Assembly (NCBI RefSeq): GCF_000515215.1
Contig: NZ_KI911557.1
Span: forward strand, 3,839,741-3,903,740
Length of the DNA: 64,000 nt
Direction: 5' to 3'
Source of the DNA: Methylomonas sp. 11b
Lineage (GTDB): Bacteria; Pseudomonadota; Gammaproteobacteria; Methylococcales; Methylomonadaceae
Part shown: piece after piece, positions 1 to 10,945 of the stretch
Layout of the letters: every line of letters starts with the position of its first letter
Numbering within the stretch: position 1 is the stretch's first letter
Program-made: the position numbers and the translations under genes
Notes under the pieces: model-generated
Databases searched by the model: none
What the model was told of the DNA's origin: nothing
The model's input: the letters and a program-made list of their open reading frames with translations, nothing else

Positions 1-680
1 GTGTGGCCTTTGATGGCGATGGCGACCGGATCGGCGTGGTCGATTCCGGTGGTAAAATCATTTGGCCGGATCGGCAAATGATGCTCTATTCCCGTGATGT
101 GTTGGCGAATAAGCCCGGAGCGGAAATTATTTACGATGTGAAATGCTCCCGGCATTTGCACGATCAAATTGTTAAGCGCGGCGGACGGCCATTGATGTGG
201 AAAAGCGGTCATTCCCTGATGAAAGCCAAGCTCAAGGAAACGGCGGCAGCACTGGCAGGCGAGATGAGCGGGCATATTTTCTTCAACGACCGCTGGTTTG
301 GTTTCGATGATGCCTTGTATGCGGCGGCGCGCTTGATCGAAATTTTGTCTGGCGATATGCGCAGTAGTAGCGACGTATTTGCCGATCTGCCTGACAGTAT
401 CAATACGCCGGAACTGCATGTGCCGATGGCCGAAGGCGAAGGCGTGCGCTTCGTGGAACAGCTATTCAGCCAGGCCAAATTCAAAGACGGCAAGATTATC
501 AATATCGACGGCATGCGTGTTGAATTTGCCGACGGCTGGGGACTGGTCAGAGCCTCGAATACTACGCCGGTATTGACAGTACGTTTCGAAGCGGATAGCC
601 AGGACGCGATGCAGCGTATTCAAACTCAATTCAGGCAGCTGATGCTGCAAATCAAACCCGACATCAAACTTCCTTTTTAA
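1..680 (+). CDS. algC: Phosphomannomutase/phosphoglucomutase, C-terminal part
   Basis: The first bases are already inside the gene, so about half of a typical 450-470 aa alpha-D-phosphohexomutase is missing at the N-terminus. The visible 226 residues open with the metal-binding loop DGDGDR. They continue through the sugar-binding region (GEMSGHIFF) and the C-terminal phosphate-binding domain (VRASNTTPVLTVRFEA). The enzyme interconverts mannose-6-P and mannose-1-P, and usually glucose phosphates, in the cytoplasm for exopolysaccharide, LPS and sugar-nucleotide synthesis. It lies directly upstream of argB with only 12 bases between the stop and the likely argB ATG, so the two are probably co-transcribed. 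The algC-argB linkage is common in gammaproteobacteria. The exact substrate preference cannot be read from this fragment. Confidence 0.9.
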   Translation, partial: VAFDGDGDRIGVVDSGGKIIWPDRQMMLYSRDVLANKPGAEIIYDVKCSRHLHDQIVKRGGRPLMWKSGHSLMKAKLKETAAALAGEMSGHIFFNDRWFGFDDALYAAARLIEILSGDMRSSSDVFADLPDSINTPELHVPMAEGEGVRFVEQLFSQAKFKDGKIINIDGMRVEFADGWGLVRASNTTPVLTVRFEADSQDAMQRIQTQFRQLMLQIKPDIKLPF

Positions 681-2573
<1,893 letters not shown>

Positions 2574-2592
2574 GGGTAATGCTAGCTGAGAC

Positions 2593-3168
2593 TTAGCCCA
2601 GTAGGCTGACCAATTGATGCAAGGGCGGTAAAATCATCATTTTTGCCAGTTGCAACAATACCAGCGCCACCAGCGGCGATAAGTCTATGCCGCCCAGGTC
2701 GGGTAAAACCTTGCGGCACACATTCAACAGCGGATCGGTCAAACTGTACAAAATCGACGAGGCGGAGCCATAACTGCCGGGGGCGAACCAGCTCAGGATG
2801 GCGCCGGCAAAAATGGCGTAAACGAAAATATCGATCAGCATTTTCAATAAGTCGGTAAACGACAATAGCGTCAATGCCACAAAACTGACCGATAAGCCTT
2901 TAATAGCCAGTATCGAAAAGTTGGCGACTATTTGCAGCAACAACGCCAGCACTAGGGAAGAGCTATCTATGCGGCCGATGGCAGGAATAAAACGGCGCAA
3001 AATCCGCAATGGCGGGTGGGTGATTTTCACCAGAAATTGCGATACCGGGTTGTAAAAATCGGCCTGGGTCCATTGCAGCAAGAAGCGTAATGCCACCGCC
3101 AAAATATACAAGGAAAACAATGTGTCTATCAGGAACACTATCGGGTCGGTCATATAATTACTGCCCAT
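2593..3168 (-). CDS. yggT: YggT family integral membrane protein
   Basis: The 191 aa protein contains two YGGT repeats, each a pair of hydrophobic helices around a conserved Pro-Leu-Arg-Arg type loop (PLRILRRFIPAIGRID and LLNVCRKVLPDLGGID). This matches the usual length and architecture. It sits in the inner membrane. The family has been linked to osmotic or ion homeostasis and cell-division-related envelope functions, but no firm biochemical role is known. The start overlaps the proC stop by one base (TAATG), so translation is probably coupled. proC-yggT is a classic conserved pair. An alternative ATG lies five codons inside. Confidence 0.9.
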   Translation of the reverse strand: MGSNYMTDPIVFLIDTLFSLYILAVALRFLLQWTQADFYNPVSQFLVKITHPPLRILRRFIPAIGRIDSSSLVLALLLQIVANFSILAIKGLSVSFVALTLLSFTDLLKMLIDIFVYAIFAGAILSWFAPGSYGSASSILYSLTDPLLNVCRKVLPDLGGIDLSPLVALVLLQLAKMMILPPLHQLVSLLG

Positions 3169-3995
3169 TAGTCGGCTCCCAGTTGTTTTGACATTTCAAT
3201 CGAACGGTCTTTGGCGGCATGTAAGGCTTTGGCAACCAGTTCGACAAAACCGTTTTGCACAAACGTTTCTATAGCTTGTTGAGTGGTGCCGCCCGGTGAG
3301 GTAACTCTGACGCGCAATTGGGTGGGCGATTCGGACGATTCCAGCGCAATTTTGGCGGCGCCCAGTGCTGTTTGCTGAATCAGCAGTCTCGCTGAGCGTT
3401 CGTCCAGGCCCAATTCCAGGGCGGCTTTTTCCATCGCTTCCATCAGCAGAAAAAAATAAGCCGGCCCGCTGCCCGATACCGCAGTTACGGCGTCGAGTTG
3501 GCTTTCGTCGTTTACCCACAACGCCAACCCGACTGCGCGTAGAATGTTTTCAGCTAGATCTTTTTGTTCCTCGTCTACATTCGCGTTGGCGTGCAATGCT
3601 GTTGCGCCGGTTTGCACCAATGCCGGAGTATTAGGCATGCAGCGCACAATAGCGACTTCGCTGCCTAGCCATTTGGATAGACTTTGCTGCGAAATGCCGG
3701 CGGCAATCGATACTACCAGCACATTTTTTTGCTTCAGACAGGGGGCGATTTGCAAAGCAACGTCACGCAGTATTTGCGGTTTAACTGCCAGCACCACCAC
3801 TTCGACTTCGTTAACGACTGTCTCATTACTGGCGGTAGTATTCACGTGAAGTTGATCGGCGTGAGCCTGCAACGTGGCGGGCGCGGTATCCGATACCCAG
3901 ATCTGCTGCGGTGAATGACCGCTGGCAATCAAGCCGCTGATTAGACTGGTCGCCATGTTGCCGCCACCAATAAAACCGATTGTTTTTGTTTTCAT
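3168..3995 (-). CDS. proC: Pyrroline-5-carboxylate reductase
   Basis: The enzyme reduces 1-pyrroline-5-carboxylate to proline with NAD(P)H in the cytoplasm, the last step of proline synthesis. The 275 aa product has the N-terminal Rossmann dinucleotide loop GFIGGGNMA. It also has the conserved segment AVSGSGPAYFF and the C-terminal signature region (LRVRVTSPGGTTQQAI). Length and order are normal. It is the first gene of a proC-yggT pair, divergent from nothing obvious. The short 85 bp gap to murJ downstream of its start contains no clear gene. Confidence 0.96.
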   Translation of the reverse strand: MKTKTIGFIGGGNMATSLISGLIASGHSPQQIWVSDTAPATLQAHADQLHVNTTASNETVVNEVEVVVLAVKPQILRDVALQIAPCLKQKNVLVVSIAAGISQQSLSKWLGSEVAIVRCMPNTPALVQTGATALHANANVDEEQKDLAENILRAVGLALWVNDESQLDAVTAVSGSGPAYFFLLMEAMEKAALELGLDERSARLLIQQTALGAAKIALESSESPTQLRVRVTSPGGTTQQAIETFVQNGFVELVAKALHAAKDRSIEMSKQLGAD

Positions 3996-4080
3996 AGCTT
4001 ACTGATTATTATGTTGAATCGTTACGGAAACCGCTGTTTGCGGAGCATTTTACATGACAATGGTGGCGTCGCAGAGAATC

Positions 4081-5628
4081 TCAAGTCGTTACGGATTTTT
4101 GCAAGCCGATATGTCGGGGCCGGATGCCCAACAATACTAGCGTCAAACTATAAATCAATATTGCCAATCCGATTGTCATTCCCAGATGCAATCCTCGTTG
4201 CGAGGCGTTCCAATCCAGCCAAAGCGTGGCATCGACAAAATAATACAAGAACCCTGACATAACTGCGTTGGCTGCCACAATCCGCAGAATGTATGACAGC
4301 CATTGTTCGCTGGGACGGTATGTTCGGGTTTTTAGCAGTCTAAGCAACAGGAGTAGCGCGTTTAGGTATGCCGACAAAGTCGTTGCCAGGGCGATGCCGG
4401 CATGCGCGAAGGGAAATGCCAGCAATAGGCTCAACACGATATTCGCGACGATGGAATACATGCCAAAACGCATCGGCGTTTGTGTGTCCTGGCGAGAAGT
4501 GAAGCCTGGAACCAGGATCTTGATCAGCATAAATGCCAATAAGCCTAGCGCATAAGCCATCAGGCTTTTACCCGCCATCCGCACATCTTCGCTGCCAAAT
4601 TCGTTATATTGAAACAGCGTCGATAGCAAGGGTTCGGCCAACAGTGTTAAACCCAAAGTGGCCGGCAAGCCTATCAATAATACCAATTTCAGGCCCCAGT
4701 CCAACGCCTTGGAAAAGGCCATGGCATCCTCAGTAGCATGATTTTCGGACAATCTGGGTAAAATGACTGTTGCAAGCGCCACACCCAAAATACCGAGCGG
4801 AAACTCCACCAACCGATCCGAGTAATACAGCCAGGAAACGCTGCCGGAGGTCAAAAACGAGGCGACCAAAGTGCCAAATAGTAAATTAACTTGCACCACG
4901 GATACACCAAAAATGGCGGGGAGCATCTGTTTTAGCATGCGTTTCACTGCCGGATCTTGGTAACCCCAGCGTGGTCGCGGCATTAAGCCTAGTCGAATTA
5001 GAGCGGGGATTTGAAACAGCAGTTGCACCACGCCGGCTGCGAATACGCCCCACGCCAGCGCCATGATCGGTTGCTCCATAAGCGGCGAAATCCATACCGC
5101 AGCGCCTATCATGCAAATATTCAGAAATACCGGGGTTAGAGCCGGAATTGCGAATTTACCGCGTGCATTCAAAATTGCGCCTGCGAATGCAACTAGAGTA
5201 ACGAAGAATAAATACGGGAAGGTAATGCGGAGCATTTGCACCGCCAGTTCGTACTGGCCGCCTTCCCACAGAAAGCCCGGCGCAAAAAGCAGGATTAGCA
5301 ATGGGGCGGCAATGACGCCCGCCACTGTGAATAGCATCAACAAGACTGCCAACGTGCCGGCAGTGCGGTCGATAAACAGTTGCAATGCCTCGCGGCTACC
5401 TTTTTCGTTATAATCGGTCAGTGCCGGCACAAATGCCTGCGCGAACGCGCCTTCCATGAATAAGCGGCGGAGAAAGTTCGGAATTCTGAAGGCCACGAAA
5501 AACGCATCGGTTGCCGCGTTAACGCCGAAAATGTTGGCAAATAGCATGTCTCTTACAAAACCCATGATCCGCGAAATCATGGTCATACTGCTAACGATTG
5601 CGGTAGATTTAAACAGCTGCTTGCTCAC
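4081..5628 (-). CDS. murJ: Lipid II flippase MurJ (MviN)
   Basis: This 515 aa polytopic membrane protein of the MOP exporter superfamily moves lipid-linked peptidoglycan precursor across the inner membrane. The N-terminus (MISRIMGFVRDMLFANIFG) and the following AATDAFFVAFRIPNFLRRLFMEGAFAQAFVP region are the diagnostic MviN signature. About 14 hydrophobic segments are present. It is divergent from rpsT, an arrangement found in many gammaproteobacteria. Length is normal and nothing appears broken. Confidence 0.96.
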   Translation of the reverse strand: MSKQLFKSTAIVSSMTMISRIMGFVRDMLFANIFGVNAATDAFFVAFRIPNFLRRLFMEGAFAQAFVPALTDYNEKGSREALQLFIDRTAGTLAVLLMLFTVAGVIAAPLLILLFAPGFLWEGGQYELAVQMLRITFPYLFFVTLVAFAGAILNARGKFAIPALTPVFLNICMIGAAVWISPLMEQPIMALAWGVFAAGVVQLLFQIPALIRLGLMPRPRWGYQDPAVKRMLKQMLPAIFGVSVVQVNLLFGTLVASFLTSGSVSWLYYSDRLVEFPLGILGVALATVILPRLSENHATEDAMAFSKALDWGLKLVLLIGLPATLGLTLLAEPLLSTLFQYNEFGSEDVRMAGKSLMAYALGLLAFMLIKILVPGFTSRQDTQTPMRFGMYSIVANIVLSLLLAFPFAHAGIALATTLSAYLNALLLLLRLLKTRTYRPSEQWLSYILRIVAANAVMSGFLYYFVDATLWLDWNASQRGLHLGMTIGLAILIYSLTLVLLGIRPRHIGLQKSVTT

Positions 5629-5664
5629 TGCAGGCCTCAGATTGGGTTTGGAAACACTAAAAAT

Positions 5665-5694
5665 TTGACAATCATAGCATCCAAAATGATAATA
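5665..5694 (+). promoter_or_regulatory. Sigma-70 type promoter for rpsT
   Basis: A perfect -35 TTGACA at 5665-5670 is followed 18 bp later by GATAAT at 5689-5694. TAATAC at 5690 would give a 19 bp spacer. It lies 36 bp before the rpsT start, in the space between divergent murJ and rpsT. Confidence 0.6.
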
Positions 5695-5730
5695 CGCGGT
5701 TCCAGATTAACTCAAAAGAACTGATAGACT

Positions 5731-5994
5731 ATGGCTAATTCACCACAAGCTAGAAAAAGAGCGCGTCAGGCTGAGAAAAGCCGTATTCGCAATGCCGGAC
5801 AGCGCAGCAACTTACGCACTTTCGTTAAAAAAGTGATCGCCGCTGTTAGAGCAGGCGATAAAGAGCAAGCTCAAGCCGCGTTTAAAACCGCTGTTCCTGT
5901 AATCGATTCGGCTGTTAACAAAGGCCTTATCCACAAAAATAAAGCGGCTCGCAGCAAAAGCAGACTTAACGACAGATTGCGCGCGATGGCTTGA
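5731..5994 (+). CDS. rpsT: 30S ribosomal protein S20
   Basis: The 87 aa basic protein ([20 protein letters not shown] at the N-terminus) binds 16S rRNA in the small subunit body. The helical, Lys/Arg/Ala-rich composition and length match bS20 exactly. It is monocistronic, with its own promoter just upstream and a strong hairpin terminator downstream. Confidence 0.98.
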   Translation: MANSPQARKRARQAEKSRIRNAGQRSNLRTFVKKVIAAVRAGDKEQAQAAFKTAVPVIDSAVNKGLIHKNKAARSKSRLNDRLRAMA

Positions 5995-6020
5995 TCTCGA
6001 CAGCAGGTCGATAGATCAAC

Positions 6021-6056
6021 AAGGCCTATGCAACAGATGTTGCTTGGGCCTTTTTT
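6021..6056 (+). terminator. Rho-independent terminator of rpsT
   Basis: The hairpin has an outer arm AAGGCC pairing with GGCCTT, and an inner arm GCAAC/GTTGC around AGAT. It is followed directly by a T run at 6051-6056 and begins 26 bp after the rpsT stop. Confidence 0.8.
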
Positions 6057-6215
6057 ATGCGCGGTAGTTCTACACTGCCCAAGTACTGTGATTTCTAGTC
6101 TTGCCGTTAGTCGAAAACTGTCTATTCTCGCATAACTTTTTGGGATGAAGAGCTTGCGGCGCGCAGACAAGCTGCTAATCTGATAGCTCTCAGCTCATCA
6201 GTCTAAGGTACTGTC

Positions 6216-7232
6216 ATGAATAACCAAGACCAAGCCAAACTTCGTTGGGGCATTCTCGGCGCTGCCCGTATCAACGAGCGCCTGTTGCCGGCGATAGTCG
6301 AAGCGTCCAATGCAAAGCTGGTAGGCATAGCCAGCCGCCGCCCCGGAGCCGCAGGACAAACACTCGCTCAATACGCCCCTTGCCATCCGGAAATACCGAG
6401 TTACGACAATCTGGATGCGTTGCTGAATGACGAAGACGTGCAGGCAATCTATTTGCCGATGGCCAATCATGAGCACGCAGAATGGACCTTGCGAGCCATT
6501 GAACACCGTAAGCATGTGCTGTGCGAAAAGCCGATGGCTTTGACGGTAGAAGACATTGACGCAATCGAAACCGCCGCGCGCCGTTATCGGGTGACCGTGA
6601 TGGAAGGTTTTATGTATCGCTTCCATTCGCAGCACGCCCGCGTCTTGGAATTGATCCGGTCCGGTTTGATCGGCGAAATCCGCTCGGTGCGCGCCAGCTA
6701 CTCGTTCATGATGCGTCCGGCGCGGATGTATCGATTGGCCGAAGACGTCTCGCGCGGCGGCGGGGCGATGTGGGATATTGGCTGCTATGCGATCCATTCG
6801 TTACGCATGTTCTTTCAACAAGCACCACGTACCGTCACTGCCTTATCCAAATATGTGGAAAGTGGTGCCGACATCACGACTAGCGGCATTCTGGATTTTG
6901 GCGACGGAAAATTCGCGCATTTCGATTTCAGCTTCGAACGTGCCCGGCGCTGCGAATATGAAATTATCGGTACCCAAGGCGGAATCAAATGCCACGTGGT
7001 TTGGCAGTTACCTGGGGATGTGCCGGTAATCTCCTGGTGGACGGAAGACGGGCGGCAGTCGGAAGAGCGTTTGCCTGTCGCCAATCATTTTCGTCTGGAA
7101 ATAGAGCATTTCAGCGATTGCGTATTAAACGGCAAGGATCCGCAATTGTCGATCAACGACGCTCGCGACAATTGCCGGACCATTGTTGCCGCGCTGCAAT
7201 CGGCCGCCGAGGGGCGGGTGATTAAAATTTGA
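6216..7232 (+). CDS. Gfo/Idh/MocA family NAD(P)-dependent oxidoreductase
   Basis: The 338 aa protein has an N-terminal Rossmann fold (RWGILGAARIN), the conserved EKP motif (CEKPMAL, about residue 100) and the C-terminal GFO/IDH/MocA alpha/beta domain. The catalytic region reads MWDIGCYAIHSLR. The layout resembles the sugar dehydrogenases and dimeric dihydrodiol or xylose dehydrogenase-like branch. The substrate cannot be assigned. It stands alone, flanked by the rpsT terminator upstream and an ankyrin gene downstream. Confidence 0.85.
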   Translation: MNNQDQAKLRWGILGAARINERLLPAIVEASNAKLVGIASRRPGAAGQTLAQYAPCHPEIPSYDNLDALLNDEDVQAIYLPMANHEHAEWTLRAIEHRKHVLCEKPMALTVEDIDAIETAARRYRVTVMEGFMYRFHSQHARVLELIRSGLIGEIRSVRASYSFMMRPARMYRLAEDVSRGGGAMWDIGCYAIHSLRMFFQQAPRTVTALSKYVESGADITTSGILDFGDGKFAHFDFSFERARRCEYEIIGTQGGIKCHVVWQLPGDVPVISWWTEDGRQSEERLPVANHFRLEIEHFSDCVLNGKDPQLSINDARDNCRTIVAALQSAAEGRVIKI

Positions 7233-7283
7233 TTTAGCCCCACATGCGCTGGGTGTTCCCGTTTATTTTCCACGGAGGCAAAA

Positions 7284-7688
7284 ATGGTCAATAGACTCTT
7301 ACCCCGCAATCGCCGAGCTAGCGCCCTGGTCGCTTTGACTCTGGCGGTGTCCTGCCTGTTTCAAACCGAAGTAGCGTTTGCAGCGGATGTCGTAGCCGCC
7401 AGAAAAGAATTGCAACAAATGGGCATCGAATATACCGAGCCGCAATTCGCATCATCGGCCGGTGTTGGGGACATGTTGGTCGTAAAGCTGTTTCTCGACG
7501 CCGGCATGGATGTGAATGCCGGAGGCGGAGCGGCGCTGGGATTGGCCGCCGGTAGAGGGCAGTTGGAAATGGTCAAGCTTTTATTGGCCAACGGCGCTAA
7601 GCCGACAGCCAATGCGTTGCAGTTTGCCCAAACACGAGGGCATAAGGAAATTGAGAGTATTTTGGTTCAGGCTGGGGCGGAGGAGTAG
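7284..7688 (+). CDS. Small secreted ankyrin-repeat protein
   Basis: The 134 aa protein has a hydrophobic signal peptide (residues about 13-33, ending AFAA). About three ankyrin-type units follow: GDMLVVKLFLDAGMDVNAGG, GQLEMVKLLLANGAKPTAN and a final GHKEIESILVQAGA. It is likely exported to the periplasm, where such modules mediate protein binding. The partner is unknown. A good Shine-Dalgarno (GGAGG) precedes the ATG. It converges on clpB, sharing a bidirectional hairpin. Confidence 0.8.
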   Translation: MVNRLLPRNRRASALVALTLAVSCLFQTEVAFAADVVAARKELQQMGIEYTEPQFASSAGVGDMLVVKLFLDAGMDVNAGGGAALGLAAGRGQLEMVKLLLANGAKPTANALQFAQTRGHKEIESILVQAGAEE

Positions 7689-7697
7689 TCGCCGGAA

Positions 7698-7725
7698 GCC
7701 GGGCTAGACATTGGTCTAACCCGGC
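7698..7725. terminator. Hairpin between convergent ankyrin gene and clpB
   Basis: GCCGGGCTAGAC pairs with GTCTAACCCGGC around an ATTG loop, with one mismatch. It lies 10 bp after one stop and 15 bp from the other. There is no long T tract, so it may act in either direction or stabilise transcript ends. Confidence 0.6.
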
Positions 7726-7739
7726 GCTCAGAACTACAT

Positions 7740-10313
7740 TTATTTGCTAAAAGTTAGTCCGTCGTTGGCGACATCGATTTTAATTACATCCCCAGGAATG
7801 AAATGTCCGGACAAAATTTCATTCGCTAGCGGATTTTCCAGTTGCCGTTGTATTGCTCTTTTCAACGGCCGCGCACCATAGACCGGGTCAAAGCCGGCCT
7901 CACCAAGTAAATCCAGCGCCGTTTCGCTGACTTCCATACCCATGTCTTTTTCTTGTAAACGTTGGTGTAGCAGCTCGATCTGAATTTTGCAGATCGCGCG
8001 GATTTGACCTTGGCCTAGCGGATGGAACACCACGGCTTCGTCTACCCGGTTGATGAATTCCGGCCGGAAATGCTGGCCGACGATGTCCATTACCGCATCC
8101 TTCATCTCGATGTAATTACTCTCGCCCGCCAGTTCCTGGATCACGCTGGAGCCCAAGTTCGACGTCATGACTACCACCGTGTTTTTAAAGTCCACAGTCC
8201 GGCCCTGGCCATCAGTCAAGCGGCCATCGTCCAATACTTGCAGCAATACGTTAAACACATCGTTGTGGGCTTTCTCGATTTCGTCGAGCAGGATCACCGA
8301 GTAGGGTTTCCTACGCACCGCTTCTGTTAGATAGCCACCTTCTTCATAGCCAACATAACCGGGCGGTGCGCCGATCAAGCGGGCCACCGAATGTTTCTCC
8401 ATGAACTCCGACATATCGATGCGGACCATGGCTTCTTCGGTGTCAAACATGAACTCAGCTAGAGCCTTGCATAACTCGGTTTTACCGACACCGGTCGGAC
8501 CTAAAAACAGGAACGAGCCGTTGGGCCGGTTCGGATCGGACAGGCCGGCCCGCGAACGGCGGATGGCGTTGCTGACGGCTTTTAAGGCTTCGGTTTGGCC
8601 GATCACCCGTTTACCCAGTTCTTCTTCCATGCGCAGGAGTTTTTCGCGCTCGCCTTCCATCATTTTCGAAACTGGAATGCCGGTCCATTTCGAGACCACT
8701 TCAGCGATTTCTTCTTCGGTCACCCTGCTGCGCAACAAGGTGGTTTCTTGCATTTCCGCCTGCGATGCCAGATCCAGCTCTTTTTCCAGCTTAGGAATTT
8801 CGCCGTATTGCAGTTCCGACATGCGTGCATAATCTTGGCTGCGGCGGGCCGCTTCCAATTCCAGGCGGGCGCGCTCCAGATTTTCTTTTATGCTGGCGGT
8901 GCCTTGCAGCGCGGCTTTTTCGGCCTTCCAGATTTCGTCCAGGTCTGAGTATTCTTTCTCCAGATCGGCGATTTCCACTTGCAAGATTTCCAGACGCTTT
9001 TTCGAAGCCGCGTCGGTTTCGTTTTTCATGGCCTCGCGCTCGATTTTCAGCTGTATCAACCGGCGGCTGAGTTTATCCATGGCCTCGGGCTTGGAATCCA
9101 TTTCCATGCGGATTCGACTGGCGGCTTCATCAATCAAGTCTATGGCTTTGTCCGGTAACTGCCGGTCGGAAATGTAACGGTGCGACAGCACCGCAGCGGA
9201 GACAATGGCCGGATCGGTGATTTCGACGCGGTGATGAATTTCGTAACGTTCTTTCAAACCGCGCAAGATGGCGATGGTGTCTTCGACGCTGGGCTCGTCG
9301 ACCAGTACTTTTTGAAAACGCCGTTCCAAAGCGGCGTCTTTTTCGATGTATTGCCGGTATTCGTCCAGCGTGGTGGCGCCGACGCAATGCAGTTCGCCGC
9401 GGGCCAGAGCTGGCTTCAGCATGTTGCCGGCGTCCATCGCGCCTTCTGCCTTGCCGGCACCGACCATGGTATGCAATTCGTCGATGAACAAGATGATTTG
9501 GCCTTCCTGTTTGGCAACGTCGTTCAGCACCGCTTTCAAGCGCTCCTCGAATTCGCCGCGAAACTTGGCGCCGGCGATCAGTGCGGCCATATCCAGCGAC
9601 AGCAACTGCTTGCCCTTGATACCTTCCGGCACTTCGCCGTTGACGATACGTTGCGCTAGGCCTTCGACGATGGCGGTCTTACCGACGCCGGGTTCGCCGA
9701 TCAGCACTGGATTATTTTTGGTGCGGCGTTGCAAGACCTGGATGGTGCGGCGGATTTCGTCGTCGCGGCCAATCACTGGATCGAGTTTGCCTTGCTCGGC
9801 GCGTTCGGTCAGGTTGATGGTGTATTTTTTCAGAGCCTGGCGTTGGTCTTCGGCATTGGCGTCATTGACGTTTTGGCCGCCGCGCATGTTTTCTATGGCT
9901 TTTTCCACAGCGGATGCGGTGACGCCGGCCTGTTTCAGAATTTTTTGCAGGGAACTGCTGGCTTCCAGGGCTGCCAGCAAAAATAATTCGCTGGAAATGA
10001 ACGCATCCTTACGCTTCTGCGCCAGTTTGTCGGTCAGGTTCAACATCCGCGACAGCTCGTTGGAGATTTGCACGTCGCCGCCGGACCCGGAGACGCTGGC
10101 CAGGCGGTCGATTTCCTTGCTTAGCTCGTTACGCAACGCGTTGACCTGAATGCCGACCTGCATCAGCAATGGCTTGATGCTGCCGCCTTCCTGGTCGATC
10201 AGCGCCAACATCACATGCACGGGCTCTATAAATTGGTGATCTTTGCCCAAGGCCATGCTTTGCGCGTCGCTGAGCGCTTGTTGAAATTTACTGGTTAATT
10301 TATCCATTCGCAT
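7740..10313 (-). CDS. clpB: ATP-dependent disaggregase ClpB
   Basis: The 857 aa Hsp100 chaperone rescues aggregated proteins together with DnaK. In order it has the N-terminal Clp repeat domain (1-145), a first AAA+ module with Walker A GEPGVGKT, the long coiled-coil M domain (about 400-520), a second AAA+ module with Walker A GPTGVGKT, and the C-terminal D2-small domain. The start [11 protein letters not shown] parallels the family N-terminus, so the outer ATG was chosen over the one two codons inside. It is monocistronic, preceded by a consensus heat-shock promoter. Confidence 0.98.
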   Translation of the reverse strand: MRMDKLTSKFQQALSDAQSMALGKDHQFIEPVHVMLALIDQEGGSIKPLLMQVGIQVNALRNELSKEIDRLASVSGSGGDVQISNELSRMLNLTDKLAQKRKDAFISSELFLLAALEASSSLQKILKQAGVTASAVEKAIENMRGGQNVNDANAEDQRQALKKYTINLTERAEQGKLDPVIGRDDEIRRTIQVLQRRTKNNPVLIGEPGVGKTAIVEGLAQRIVNGEVPEGIKGKQLLSLDMAALIAGAKFRGEFEERLKAVLNDVAKQEGQIILFIDELHTMVGAGKAEGAMDAGNMLKPALARGELHCVGATTLDEYRQYIEKDAALERRFQKVLVDEPSVEDTIAILRGLKERYEIHHRVEITDPAIVSAAVLSHRYISDRQLPDKAIDLIDEAASRIRMEMDSKPEAMDKLSRRLIQLKIEREAMKNETDAASKKRLEILQVEIADLEKEYSDLDEIWKAEKAALQGTASIKENLERARLELEAARRSQDYARMSELQYGEIPKLEKELDLASQAEMQETTLLRSRVTEEEIAEVVSKWTGIPVSKMMEGEREKLLRMEEELGKRVIGQTEALKAVSNAIRRSRAGLSDPNRPNGSFLFLGPTGVGKTELCKALAEFMFDTEEAMVRIDMSEFMEKHSVARLIGAPPGYVGYEEGGYLTEAVRRKPYSVILLDEIEKAHNDVFNVLLQVLDDGRLTDGQGRTVDFKNTVVVMTSNLGSSVIQELAGESNYIEMKDAVMDIVGQHFRPEFINRVDEAVVFHPLGQGQIRAICKIQIELLHQRLQEKDMGMEVSETALDLLGEAGFDPVYGARPLKRAIQRQLENPLANEILSGHFIPGDVIKIDVANDGLTFSK

Positions 10314-10353
10314 GCTGCGTACCTCATTTGGGATATAAATTGTGTTGCCGCAG

Positions 10354-10382
10354 AGATGGGGCGCTACGTAGCGCTTTTCAAG
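10354..10382 (-). promoter_or_regulatory. Sigma-32 heat-shock promoter of clpB
   Basis: Read on the minus strand, CTTGAAA is followed after 14 bp by CCCCATCT. This is an essentially perfect match to the sigma-32 consensus CTTGAAA-N(11-16)-CCCCATNT. It lies about 40 bp upstream of the clpB start codon. The 14 bp spacer itself contains the palindrome GCGCTACGTAGCGC. Confidence 0.88.
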
Positions 10383-10605
10383 CGAGGACTAGCGGATAAT
10401 TCCACTATTTTTTGGGTGAAATTATGGCTATTGATTGGCGGGTTGAGATGGACATCGTTGGTAGCCTTGATAAATGTTTCAAAGTACAATGTCGCCGCTC
10501 AGATAACAGATGTTGAGGGATTATGGCCATTGCTAGTCAGCAGGTCCGGTTGTCAATATTGTCGGTCTGCGTAACCATTAGTTTTATTTTGTAGGAGTTT
10601 TAGAA

Positions 10606-10809
10606 ATGGCAACAGGCACTGTAAAGTGGTTCAACAACACCAAAGGGTTTGGATTTATCGAGCCTTCCGAAGGCAAGGAAGATGTTTTTGTACATCATTC
10701 TGTTATTAAGGGCGAAGGTTTTAAGACCTTGTCTCCAGGCCAATCGGTTCAATTCGATATCGAATCCGGTCCTAAAGGTTTGACTGCCGCGAATGTCCTG
10801 CCCAGATAA
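10606..10809 (+). CDS. Cold-shock domain protein (CspA family)
   Basis: The 67 aa single cold-shock domain has the RNP1 motif KGFGFIE and RNP2 motif VFVHHS on the five-stranded OB-fold typical of CspA-like RNA chaperones. Length is canonical. It is monocistronic, with a strong ribosome-binding site (TAGGAG) and a good terminator. It is likely a nucleic-acid chaperone. Whether it is cold-induced or constitutive cannot be told from sequence. Confidence 0.95.
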   Translation: MATGTVKWFNNTKGFGFIEPSEGKEDVFVHHSVIKGEGFKTLSPGQSVQFDIESGPKGLTAANVLPR

Positions 10810-10830
10810 GCGTTAACGGTTACGGGTAAA

Positions 10831-10858
10831 AAGGCTCTTGCTTGCAAGGGCCTTTTTT
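10831..10858 (+). terminator. Terminator of the cold-shock gene
   Basis: AAGGCTCTTGC pairs with GCAAGGGCCTT around a two-base loop, then runs into TTTTTT. It lies about 20 bp after the stop codon. Confidence 0.8.
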
Positions 10859-10945
10859 ATGCCCGCAACAATATGGAATTTTCGGTTAACGGTAATATAA
10901 CCAAGCTATAATGCGGCCATCCCTTCCTTTTCGGCGTAACTGACC

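Noticed and set aside
10356..10574. 72 aa open frame upstream of the cold-shock gene
   Set aside because: It overlaps the sigma-32 promoter of clpB on the other strand, has no ribosome-binding site and no recognisable product.
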